From: Balneolales bacterium
GTDB taxonomy: Bacteria; Bacteroidota; Rhodothermia; Balneolales; Natronogracilivirgulaceae
Length of the DNA: 8,006 bases
Assembly (NCBI GenBank): GCA_007133875.1
Contig: SLLW01000262.1
Location: 1 to 8,006, forward strand
Direction of reading: 5' to 3'
The first letter of the stretch is position 1; every line of letters starts with the position of its first letter. The notes beneath the pieces were generated by a model that was not told the DNA's origin, made no database searches, and saw only the letters and a list, made by a program, of their open reading frames with translations. Both the position numbers and the translations under genes were made by a program. Shown in pieces: positions 1 through 5,929 of the stretch.

Positions 1-2223
1 CACAAATTCGAATGTCAGGACAGACTGATCATGAGAAAGGGTGATGTGGTCGGTCTGACTGATGTGTTTCTGAAGCGGGGAATCTCCGCCGATGGGTACC
101 GGTTGGTTGAAAATCAAAAAATTGGTAAAAACGACCGGTGCTACATATTCACTGGGTGCGATATTATTGGGGTGGAACCGGTTAAAACCATAGACCCCAC
201 CAAAATACATATATCCCTCACTGTCCCGGAAAAAGGAGCGGATATTAAACTCGTTGCCCTGAAGCCCGCTCTCCATTCGATAGTTTTCAAAATCGCCGGT
301 ATCCGGATAAAATTTACTGATCCCGTTGTTGGTGCTCATCCAGAGATTTCCCTCATCATCCTCAAGAATTCCGTTCACATAATTACTGGCCAGACCGTGC
401 TCGGTGGTGAACACCTCGTAGGTCTCATTGTCCCGGTCGAACAGGTTGAGCCCGTGATTAGTACCCACCCAGAGTTGTCCCCGGGAATCTTCATGTATCG
501 CTGAAACCACAATACTGCTCAATGTGTTATTGAAACGGGCATAAGTGGTGAATGTGCCATTATGCTCATGGTACCTTGCCAGACCGCCGCCGTGCGTTCC
601 TATCCACATGGTACCTTCACGATCTTCGTATATTGCCTGGATGTAATCGTTTCGCAGTATATCGGTATCCTGATCATTTCGTCTGTAGTGCCTAAAATCG
701 CCGGACTCCAGATCCATGACGTTTAGTCCGCCGCCATGGGTACCGATCCAGAGTTCATCGTCCGTAAAATGGAGCCGGTACACATCATCGAAGTTGAGGG
801 TGTTGGAATTGTCGGGGTCGTTTCGATGATGGGTAAACGTTTTATTATCTAGGTCAATGCGTGTCAAACCACCCATATAGGTTCCAACCCACAAATCACC
901 TTCCGGTCCGGTCTTTATGTCGAGGATAACATCAGTTGGAATACTGTTCGGGTTGCTGGGGTCGTGTCTCATAGGAAAAAAAAACCTGGTTTCACGGTTA
1001 AACCGGTTCAATCCGCCACCGTCAGTCCCCACCCAAAAATCACCATCCGGTTCCTCCCAGAATGTGAGGATGTTGTTATTGCTCAGTGAGTTCTCCCGAA
1101 GCGGTTCCTGTTTGTAAAACTCGAATCGAGGTGGTTTTAAGTCAATATAGCTTAGGCCACCGGAATAGGAACCAATCCAAAGTATCTGTGTGTCACTTTC
1201 ATAAATATCGTGAATGGCGTCAAAGTTAATAGTTGATGGGTTTTTGGGATCGTGTGTGTATCGGTAAAACCGGTTGTTTTCCCGATCGAAGGCATTCAGC
1301 CCCATATTTTCACCCCCAATCCACAACACGCCACGACTATCTTCCAAAATGGTGCTTACAGCGTTGTCACTGATGCTATTGGGATTGGATTCATCGTGGA
1401 GGAATTTTGTAAACGTCTCCGATTCCCGGTCAAATTTATTGAGCCCCCCTCCTCTGGTCCCAATCCAGATCGTTCCCTCCCGATCCTCATGAATATACGA
1501 AATATGATTGGAGCCGATAGTGGAAGGATCCCCGGGGTCGTGTTTAAAGTTCTTGAATTCCTCTGTGCCGGGATCCTTTCGGTTAAGCCCATTTCGGGTA
1601 CCGACCCACATTTGCTTTTCAGAATCTACCACAATTCTGGTGATGCGATTACTGGTGATGGATCCGGGGTCGTCCGGATCTGCAATAAAGTGGACAAACT
1701 CTTCCGTTTCGGGATCAAATCGGTTTAACCCGTTTTCGGTACCAACCCAAATATAGCCATTATGATCTTCGGCAAGGCTTACGGCCGTATTTTCGGTGAG
1801 GCCGACATCGAACTCTTCGTCATCCACTACCCCGTATCTGGTAAAGTTATCCGTTTCACGGTTGTACAGGTTAAACCCCCTTCCGCTGGTACCAATCCAG
1901 AGGTTATTGTTACTGTCTTCCAACAAGTCGGAGATTTCATTGTAACTGATACTGCTGGAGTCGTCGGGATCATACTTGTAAGCGGTTATGTTTTGACTAT
2001 TGTACTTGTTCAGACCGTCGTGGCTTCCAAACCACATGTACCCTTGATGATCCTGGATTATCGTCTCAATGGTACCCTGGGTGAGTCCTTCCCGGGAGGT
2101 GAGATGATGAAAACGGAGGTCTTCCTGGAAAAGGGCTTCATGACCTGCCACCGGCAGGTTGAGGAGTATCAGAAGAAACAAAATCAGGCCGGCATGGGTA
2201 GTATGTTTGGTCACATATATCAT
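1..2223 (-). CDS. Two-component regulator propeller sensor (Reg_prop repeats + start of Y_Y_Y domain), C-terminus outside the window
   Basis: 741 codons are open on the minus strand from the ATG at 2223 to the window edge with no stop or frameshift. Residues 1-27 look like a signal peptide (basic start, then a leucine/isoleucine-rich core ending near VAG). Fourteen blades follow, each with a W-[IVF]-G-[TS]-x-x-G-L-N signature. The aromatic lies at residues 64, 109, 159, 206, 253, 301, 349, 397, 445, 492, 540, 585, 628 and 673 (Tyr in the last), a period of about 47 residues; several blades carry an HDPxNPxSI turn. From about residue 702 the sequence reads as the start of a Y_Y_Y domain. Fourteen blades fit two seven-bladed propellers, the usual periplasmic ligand-sensing part of Bacteroidota hybrid sensors. 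In that family a transmembrane helix and a kinase or DNA-binding output follow; neither can be seen here. A weak GGAAAA at 2233-2238 precedes the start. The gene lies 26 bases after the hybrid kinase and is probably co-transcribed. The ligand cannot be read from the sequence. Confidence 0.9.
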   Translation of the reverse strand, partial: MIYVTKHTTHAGLILFLLILLNLPVAGHEALFQEDLRFHHLTSREGLTQGTIETIIQDHQGYMWFGSHDGLNKYNSQNITAYKYDPDDSSSISYNEISDLLEDSNNNLWIGTSGRGFNLYNRETDNFTRYGVVDDEEFDVGLTENTAVSLAEDHNGYIWVGTENGLNRFDPETEEFVHFIADPDDPGSITSNRITRIVVDSEKQMWVGTRNGLNRKDPGTEEFKNFKHDPGDPSTIGSNHISYIHEDREGTIWIGTRGGGLNKFDRESETFTKFLHDESNPNSISDNAVSTILEDSRGVLWIGGENMGLNAFDRENNRFYRYTHDPKNPSTINFDAIHDIYESDTQILWIGSYSGGLSYIDLKPPRFEFYKQEPLRENSLSNNNILTFWEEPDGDFWVGTDGGGLNRFNRETRFFFPMRHDPSNPNSIPTDVILDIKTGPEGDLWVGTYMGGLTRIDLDNKTFTHHRNDPDNSNTLNFDDVYRLHFTDDELWIGTHGGGLNVMDLESGDFRHYRRNDQDTDILRNDYIQAIYEDREGTMWIGTHGGGLARYHEHNGTFTTYARFNNTLSSIVVSAIHEDSRGQLWVGTNHGLNLFDRDNETYEVFTTEHGLASNYVNGILEDDEGNLWMSTNNGISKFYPDTGDFENYRMESGLQGNEFNIRSFFRDSEGYMYFGGVYGFNRFHPNNIAPSEYVAPVVFTNFLIFNQPVPIGGDSPLQKHISQTDHITLSHDQSVLTFEFV

Positions 2224-2232
2224 GAAGTAGCG

Positions 2233-2238
2233 TTTTCC
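2233..2238 (-). promoter_or_regulatory. Weak ribosome binding site of the propeller sensor
   Basis: GGAAAA on the minus strand, nine bases before the ATG at 2223, within the 26-base gap after the kinase stop. It favours this ATG over the in-frame GTG three codons later (ATG ATA TAT GTG). The match to a Shine-Dalgarno is partial. Confidence 0.4.
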
Positions 2239-2249
2239 GACAATATGGT

Positions 2250-3641
2250 TTACGTGCCGGAATTGCCAATGGTGGTCGGTTGATCCCGGTTGGCACTCTG
2301 TGTTACGTTCTCGTTTGTGGATTCACCGGCACTATTTTTTCCATTCTTTTTCAGGCGGATTTCTGACCAGAAGGTGGAACCTTTACCCGGGATACTGTCA
2401 AATCCGACTTGACCATTCATCAGATCTGTAAGCTGTTTGCAGATAGACAGGCCAAGTCCGGTTCCACTATGTGATTCCGATTCACTGTTATCAAGCTGTG
2501 AAAACTTCTTGTAAAGCAGGTCCTTTTTCTCTGCGGATATTCCGACACCGGTATCTTCAACCTCCAGTTTAATGAGGCAGGAGGTATCATCCTCTTCAAC
2601 CAGATGGGTGCGCACATCCACAAACCCCTTCTTGGTAAATTTGATGGCATTGCTTCCATAATTGAGCAGTATTTGCCGGATTCTGACGGGGTCTCCAATC
2701 ACATTGTCGGGTATGGCGTTATCAACACTGCTTCGGACCTCAATGGGTTTGTTTTGATGTATTTTGGAGATAATGTCAATCGTCTCTTTTACTACACTGT
2801 TCAAATCGACCGGTTCTGATTTAATCTCCAGTTTACCGGCCTCGATTTTTGAGAAATCGAGAATGTCGTTGATAATCCGGACCAAAGAGTGGGCGCTCCG
2901 CTGGGCCATTTCAGCATACTGGCGCTGCTCATCAGTAAGGTCGCTCTCCAGCAGAAGTTCATTCATGCCCATGATTCCGTTCATGGGTGTGCGGATTTCA
3001 TGGGTCATATTGGCCAGGAACTCGCTTTTCATGTATGAAGATTTTTCCGCTTTATCCTTGACAATTTTATACTGCTTGACCAGCTTATTTAATTCGGAAG
3101 TTCGTTGGGCAACTTCCTTTTCCAGTTTTTCCGTGTACCTGATGGTTTCCTGCTGAAGTTGCCATTTTGTAGTCAGTGTAAGTGCTGTCTGCTTCAAAGC
3201 CGTTGGATCAAACGGCTTCTTCATGAAGAGCAACTTGTCGGATGTTCCAAGTTTGTAGATAATCTGATCCCAGGAGTAATCAGAATAAGCAGTGCATATT
3301 ACCACTTCGGTGTTTGGCGAAACATCCCAGATTTTATGGGTTGCTTCAATACCGTCCATGCCGGGCGGCATGCGTACATCCATGTATACCAATGCAAACG
3401 GTTCACCGTTTTTTTGTGCTTCCACAATAAGGTTTACCGCTTCTTCACCCTGGTAGGCATGCTCAATTTCGTAATCGAGCGAGTTGGAATGTGATGAACC
3501 ATCATCATTTCCGAAAAGTTTACTTTCAAGATCCCGTAGTTCCGTCTGGGAATTATCTGCAGAATGCAGCAATACCGTTTCTATATCGGTATGTATAGAT
3601 TCGTTGTCGTCAACGATCAGAATTCTGCGGTTAGAGGGCAT
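2250..3641 (-). CDS. Soluble hybrid histidine kinase: receiver - coiled coil - HisKA - HATPase
   Basis: 463 residues with no signal peptide or membrane segment, so probably cytoplasmic. An N-terminal receiver spans about residues 5-160: acidic pair D11/D12, phosphoacceptor D88 in [10 protein letters not shown]117 in [10 protein letters not shown] and K142 in MKKPF. It has an unusually long, Ser/Asn/Asp-rich insert (about 27-56) between the first helix and second strand. A charged, probably coiled-coil linker (about 163-205) leads to HisKA with H214 in [12 protein letters not shown]. The HATPase domain has an N box ending NAIKFT (N331), G1 DTGVG (363-367), an F box around F380 and G2 GTGLGLS (393-399). 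The last 30 or so residues are Asn/Ser/Thr-rich and look disordered. All catalytic residues are present, so an active kinase is expected whose activity is set by phosphorylation of its own receiver. No clear Shine-Dalgarno precedes the ATG, and the upstream sequence is A/T-rich. The propeller sensor follows after 26 bases, suggesting a shared phosphorelay; the direction of phosphate flow is inference. Confidence 0.93.
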   Translation of the reverse strand: MPSNRRILIVDDNESIHTDIETVLLHSADNSQTELRDLESKLFGNDDGSSHSNSLDYEIEHAYQGEEAVNLIVEAQKNGEPFALVYMDVRMPPGMDGIEATHKIWDVSPNTEVVICTAYSDYSWDQIIYKLGTSDKLLFMKKPFDPTALKQTALTLTTKWQLQQETIRYTEKLEKEVAQRTSELNKLVKQYKIVKDKAEKSSYMKSEFLANMTHEIRTPMNGIMGMNELLLESDLTDEQRQYAEMAQRSAHSLVRIINDILDFSKIEAGKLEIKSEPVDLNSVVKETIDIISKIHQNKPIEVRSSVDNAIPDNVIGDPVRIRQILLNYGSNAIKFTKKGFVDVRTHLVEEDDTSCLIKLEVEDTGVGISAEKKDLLYKKFSQLDNSESESHSGTGLGLSICKQLTDLMNGQVGFDSIPGKGSTFWSEIRLKKNGKNSAGESTNENVTQSANRDQPTTIGNSGT

Positions 3642-3702
3642 TATGATTTGTTCGATTTATAATACTTCAATATTAAGGTTGGTATTACATCGATAAAAAA
3701 GG

Positions 3703-3799
3703 AATATTAATGCGTTCTCATTGAGTCATACGCTATTTACTGTGAATAGCTACCTGACTTTAAGGTAGCAAATATTGCATTATTAAAAAATATTAATGC
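3703..3799. repeat. 11-base direct repeat flanking the hairpin region upstream of the kinase
   Basis: AATATTAATGC occurs at 3703-3713 and again at 3789-3799, 86 bases apart in the same orientation. Just before the second copy, GCATTA (3778-3783) forms a six-base inverted repeat with its TAATGC end. The pair frames the two hairpins at 3732-3769 and lies 60-160 bases upstream of the kinase start. The sequence is A/T-rich, so chance is possible. A regulator binding site in the operon promoter is one reading. Confidence 0.45.
3732..3769. repeat. Two overlapping inverted repeats (alternative hairpins) upstream of the kinase
   Basis: GCTATT (3732-3737) pairs with AATAGC (3745-3750) across a 7-base loop. 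GCTACCT (3749-3755) pairs with AGGTAGC (3763-3769), also across a 7-base loop. The two stems share the GC at 3749-3750, so both cannot be full length at once. They lie about 90-130 bases upstream of the kinase ATG and also downstream of the small gene at 3898-4314. No T-run follows on either strand, so they do not look like simple intrinsic terminators. They may be operator palindromes or leader structure. The rest of 3642-3897 shows only A/T-rich sequence and a run of ten T (3826-3835). Confidence 0.5.
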
Positions 3800-3897
3800 C
3801 TTGTTGTGTCCACTTTTCCCTGGTGTTTTTTTTTTACGTGTAACATATTTGGGTTAAAATCAAGGACGTTGGAGACTGTTGTCAGGGAAGGAATGAG

Positions 3898-4314
3898 TTA
3901 ACCTGGAGTTAATGCAAAAAAAAGGGATTTCGGAATACGAACGTATGTGCAATCATCGGAAGGGTGGTCCATGATCAATACCAACGGGATATAGCCACTT
4001 TGTACCTGGAGGAGGAAGTCCCACTCTTTCCACCGGTATCCAATTAAAAAAGGTTTTCCGGAAAATTCGGTCAACTTGATACCATCTTCCCAGGTTTTAA
4101 TATCCAACAGAAACTCGTTATCGGGGCTCCCGGAGTGGCAGATTACCTCGAGCCAGGCGACCACATCACCGGATGTCCGCTCAATAAGAGCATAATCGAT
4201 TTCGTAAGATTCGGGAGTCCGGGTAAGGTACAATTCCGCCCGATTTGCGATGAATTCTGCAAAATTCTGCTCATTCATCGGCTTTTCGTAGTTATTACGT
4301 GTTTTGTGCTTCAT
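3898..4314 (-). CDS. Small protein of unknown function, PD-(D/E)XK nuclease-like with degenerate motif
   Basis: 138 residues from the ATG at 4314. A second ATG at 4278 (residue 13, MNEQNF) would give 126 residues and may be the true start, because the first 12 residues are charged and uninformative; neither start has a clear Shine-Dalgarno. No signal peptide or membrane segment. The core runs YEIDYAL (D40), a hairpin turn, AWLEVIC (E56), then DIKTWEDGIKL, GKPFLIGYRW and a closing strand. This layout (D, about 15 residues, E-x-K, then a helix and a G-x-PF strand) recalls small phage-associated proteins with a PD-(D/E)XK nuclease fold. Here the position of the catalytic Lys in E-x-K is Ile58. 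The fold call rests on remembered pattern only. If correct, the protein may be a non-catalytic DNA-binding relative. It stands alone, with 250-plus bases on each side, and is divergent from marR. Confidence 0.72.
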   Translation of the reverse strand: MKHKTRNNYEKPMNEQNFAEFIANRAELYLTRTPESYEIDYALIERTSGDVVAWLEVICHSGSPDNEFLLDIKTWEDGIKLTEFSGKPFLIGYRWKEWDFLLQVQSGYIPLVLIMDHPSDDCTYVRIPKSLFFALTPG

Positions 4315-4403
4315 GATTCAAAACAGATAGAGAACGCCGAAATTTGAGTGGATAACAGTAATGATCTGGTGTAGTTTGCCCGCAAAAACACTCATATTTT
4401 AAA

Positions 4404-4448
4404 TTTTGCCGGTATTTGGGAGTGACTCTGTTAGAGTTATCGGCAAAA
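4404..4448. repeat. Long imperfect inverted repeat (TTTTGCCG...CGGCAAAA) between divergent genes
   Basis: TTTTGCCG (4404-4411) pairs perfectly with CGGCAAAA (4441-4448), and GTA/TAT extends the stem to about 11 pairs with one G-T. Inside, ACTCT (4425-4429) pairs with AGAGT (4433-4437) around a 3-base loop, with a ten-base bulge on one side. It sits about 90 bases upstream of the small minus-strand gene and about 145 bases upstream of marR. No T-run follows the stem on either strand, which argues against a terminator. It may be a transcribed leader structure or a protein-binding palindrome. The rest of 4315-4551 shows little else apart from a short GAGTT-G-AACTC palindrome at 4525-4535. Confidence 0.5.
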
Positions 4449-4551
4449 AGGCGGGAAAGTATAGCAGAAAAAAACGGGAATGTAAAAGTATTCAAGGCGT
4501 TATGAATTCCAATTGTTAGGCAACGAGTTGAACTCTGAAAATGGAACGGGT

Positions 4552-4573
4552 TACTGGAAACTAATTGACTAAT
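4552..4573 (+). promoter_or_regulatory. Probable MarR operator upstream of marR
   Basis: Contains ATTGACTAAT (4564-4573), the exact reverse complement of ATTAGTCAAT at 5075-5084 in the marR-wrbA gap. Aligned over the full 22 bases with the reverse complement of 5075-5096, 16 positions match, including ACT at the other half-site, with the same spacing. It ends 18 bases before the marR ATG at 4592, a good place for autorepression. Binding is inference; no convincing -35/-10 pair was found around it. Confidence 0.5.
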
Positions 4574-4591
4574 AAAGTATGTTTGGATGAT

Positions 4592-5056
4592 ATGCGTTCC
4601 ATAAAAAAAGAAATCAAACAGAAACGGGAGTTCGAATCTCCGCAGCAGGAGGCGATTGTTGCCCTCTTGTTGACAACAGACCGGCTGAAAGGACGTTTGG
4701 GTGAGCTTGCAGGCCGATATGACATCACTCCACAGCAGTATAATGTGCTGCGCATTCTTAACGGCGCCGGTGATGACGGCATCCCGACACTTGAGATTAT
4801 GGAACGTATGATTGAGCGGAATCCCGGAATCACCCGGCTGCTTGACCGTATCGCTGCCAAGAAATTGATTACCCGTGAGCGTTCTAGCAGTGACCGGCGC
4901 TGCCAGATTTGTAAAATATCTCCCCGGGGTAAGCAGGTACTTTCTGAAATGGAAGATCCCATGCAGGAGCTGTCACAAAATGTAATGCAACATCTCGATG
5001 AACAAAAACTGAAAACTCTGATCTCTTTGCTGGCACAAGTTCGCTCGGGAATGTAA
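4592..5056 (+). CDS. MarR-family winged-helix transcriptional regulator
   Basis: 154 residues from the ATG at 4592. A TTG at 4565, nine codons upstream in frame, could also serve (GGAAA lies just before it), but it falls inside the proposed operator. ATG with GGA at 4585-4587 is preferred, although its spacing is short. The order is typical of the family: an N-terminal dimerisation helix (about 18-42), DITPQQYNVLRIL (44-56), the helix-turn-helix with recognition helix around 76-92 (RNPGITRLLDRIAAKKL), and a beta wing with the DRR motif (101-103) ending ISPRG. C-terminal helices (about 115-151) complete the dimer interface. MarR proteins bind palindromes as dimers and release DNA on ligand binding or thiol oxidation. 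The wing carries CQIC (C104, C107), a possible redox pair. wrbA lies 121 bases downstream on the same strand, with a palindrome between them, so control of a quinone or oxidative stress response is likely but inferred. Confidence 0.9.
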   Translation: MRSIKKEIKQKREFESPQQEAIVALLLTTDRLKGRLGELAGRYDITPQQYNVLRILNGAGDDGIPTLEIMERMIERNPGITRLLDRIAAKKLITRERSSSDRRCQICKISPRGKQVLSEMEDPMQELSQNVMQHLDEQKLKTLISLLAQVRSGM

Positions 5057-5070
5057 TTTTTTCAAAAATT
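5055..5070. repeat. A/T inverted repeat at the marR stop codon
   Basis: AATTTTT and AAAAATT with a two-base centre, overlapping the TAA stop of marR. The stem is purely A-T and no T-run follows it. It may weakly attenuate readthrough into wrbA, or it may be base-composition noise just before the proposed operator. Confidence 0.3.
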
Positions 5071-5073
5071 GTT

Positions 5074-5096
5074 GATTAGTCAATGAATGACTAGTC
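5074..5096. promoter_or_regulatory. Probable MarR operator upstream of wrbA (near-perfect palindrome)
   Basis: GATTAGTCA (5074-5082) and TGACTAGTC (5088-5096) form a nine-base inverted repeat with one mismatch around the centre ATGAA. The inner six bases, TAGTCA/TGACTA, are perfect. Its left arm reads ATTAGTCAAT, the reverse complement of the motif just upstream of marR. Size and symmetry fit a dimeric MarR site. It lies 81 bases before the wrbA ATG, far enough to overlap a promoter for wrbA. A CATAAT at 5149-5154 could be a -10 box, but no good -35 accompanies it. Confidence 0.6.
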
Positions 5097-5167
5097 GTTT
5101 TTTTGGGAGTTCCAAAATCATCCGAACTGTTTTCCATCAGCAACAATTCATAATCGCAACAAAACAA

Positions 5168-5171
5168 AAGG
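5168..5171 (+). promoter_or_regulatory. Ribosome binding site of wrbA
   Basis: AAGG within AAAAGGT, six bases before the ATG at 5178. It is the clearest Shine-Dalgarno in the window and fixes the wrbA start. Confidence 0.6.
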
Positions 5172-5177
5172 TAACCC

Positions 5178-5789
5178 ATGAGTAATCACACATATTCCGG
5201 CGTAAAACTTGCCGTCATCTATTACAGTTCCACCGGAACCAATTATCAACTGGCCAAAGCAGCAGCTGATGCAGCCGGGCAGGCCGGAGCCGAAGTGAGG
5301 CTTCGCAAGGTGGCAGAACTTGCCCCGAAGGAGGCCATCGCTCAAAACGAGCAATGGAAAGCGCATCTGGAAGAGACCTCTGATGTCGCCGAAGCTACCA
5401 ACGATGACCTTGAGTGGGCCGATGGTATCATTTTGGGTACCCCAACACGCTATGGCAATGTCACCGCCCAGCTTAAACAGTTTCTGGATGGCACCGGATC
5501 ACTTTGGGCACAGGGTAAACTGGTCGACAAAGTCGTTTCCGGATTTACCAGTGCACAAAACCCTAATGGCGGACAGGAATCCACACTTTTGGCGCTCTAT
5601 AACACCATGTACCACCTGGGTTGCATAATTGTACCGCTGGGATATACCGATCCGGTCAACTTTGAGGCAGGCGGAAATCCCTACGGTGTAAGTGTTACTG
5701 CCGGAGGGGAAGGAGTAACCGAAAACAAGCTGAAACTGGTGAAAGTGCAGACGGAACGTGTTCTTCGCGTGGCATCTGCACTTAAATGA
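5178..5789 (+). CDS. wrbA: WrbA-type NAD(P)H:quinone oxidoreductase (flavodoxin-like, FMN)
   Basis: 203 residues, close to the roughly 200 of the family, with no signal peptide; cytoplasmic. WrbA proteins are tetrameric FMN enzymes that reduce quinones by two electrons, avoiding semiquinone radicals. The flavodoxin fold is clear: strand LAVIYYS, then the phosphate-binding loop SSTGTNYQLA (17-26), GTPTRYGN (87-94) before QLKQFLDGTG, and the WrbA block FTSAQNPNGGQESTLLALYNTMYHLG (123-148), followed by GYTDPVNFEAGGNPYG and a C-terminal helix. The insert after strand 2 (about 48-78) is also typical. The phosphate loop SSTGTN differs from the YGH-type loop of the E. coli protein but agrees with other flavodoxin-like variants. 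A good ribosome binding site supports the start. The gene follows marR in the same direction and ends before a strong terminator. Confidence 0.92.
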   Translation: MSNHTYSGVKLAVIYYSSTGTNYQLAKAAADAAGQAGAEVRLRKVAELAPKEAIAQNEQWKAHLEETSDVAEATNDDLEWADGIILGTPTRYGNVTAQLKQFLDGTGSLWAQGKLVDKVVSGFTSAQNPNGGQESTLLALYNTMYHLGCIIVPLGYTDPVNFEAGGNPYGVSVTAGGEGVTENKLKLVKVQTERVLRVASALK

Positions 5790-5796
5790 TCTGGTT

Positions 5797-5834
5797 GTAC
5801 ACCTTTAATTCTGAAGTACACCTTTAATCCTGAA
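5797..5834. repeat. Tandem duplication of a 19-base unit after wrbA
   Basis: Two adjoining copies, GTACACCTTTAATTCTGAA (5797-5815) and GTACACCTTTAATCCTGAA (5816-5834), differ at one base. They start eight bases after the wrbA stop, in its 3' untranslated region. Probably a slippage or recombination duplication; no function is evident. Confidence 0.85.
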
Positions 5835-5868
5835 GCAAAACTTTCTTGCTGCACATCGTAACGTTCTC

Positions 5869-5925
5869 AAAACCACAGTCCGTTTTTGTACAAAAGTTGT
5901 CAGAAACTCCGGCTGTGGTTTTTTT
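5869..5925 (+). terminator. Strong intrinsic terminator between convergent wrbA and kamA-like genes, probably bidirectional
   Basis: AAAACCACAG (5869-5878) pairs with CTGTGGTTTT (5913-5922). After a one-base bulge (T5879), CCG (5880-5882) pairs with CGG (5910-5912), giving about 13 pairs. Seven T (5919-5925) follow on the plus strand, ending the wrbA transcript. On the minus strand the same stem ends in four T, so it may also stop the kamA-like transcript, whose stop codon is at 5930-5932. The loop is long (27 bases) and contains a perfect 12-base palindrome, TTTTGTACAAAA (5884-5895). Confidence 0.8.
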
Positions 5926-5929
5926 ATGA

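Noticed and set aside
31..2283. Several plus-strand open frames of 150-170 codons opposite the propeller gene
   Set aside because: They are antisense shadows of a repetitive gene. Their translations lack family motifs, while the minus strand is open for 741 codons with 14 clean blade signatures.
3826..3835. Run of ten T as an intrinsic terminator
   Set aside because: No G/C-rich stem precedes it; the best pairing before it is three bases, and no plus-strand gene ends nearby.
4295..4495. Short minus-strand open frame of 66 codons upstream of the small nuclease-like gene
   Set aside because: It overlaps the start of that gene and crosses the strong inverted repeat at 4404-4448. The translation has no recognisable feature and no ribosome binding site.
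4514..4521. GTTAGGC as a possible integron attC core site beside the orphan gene
   Set aside because: No matching RYYYAAC site was found at a suitable distance, and the nearby hairpin does not have the attC box layout.
4565..4567. TTG start for marR, nine codons upstream of the chosen ATG
   Set aside because: It lies inside the motif repeated before wrbA, which fits an operator better than coding sequence, and the extra residues are not family-like. It is still possible, since GGAAA precedes it.
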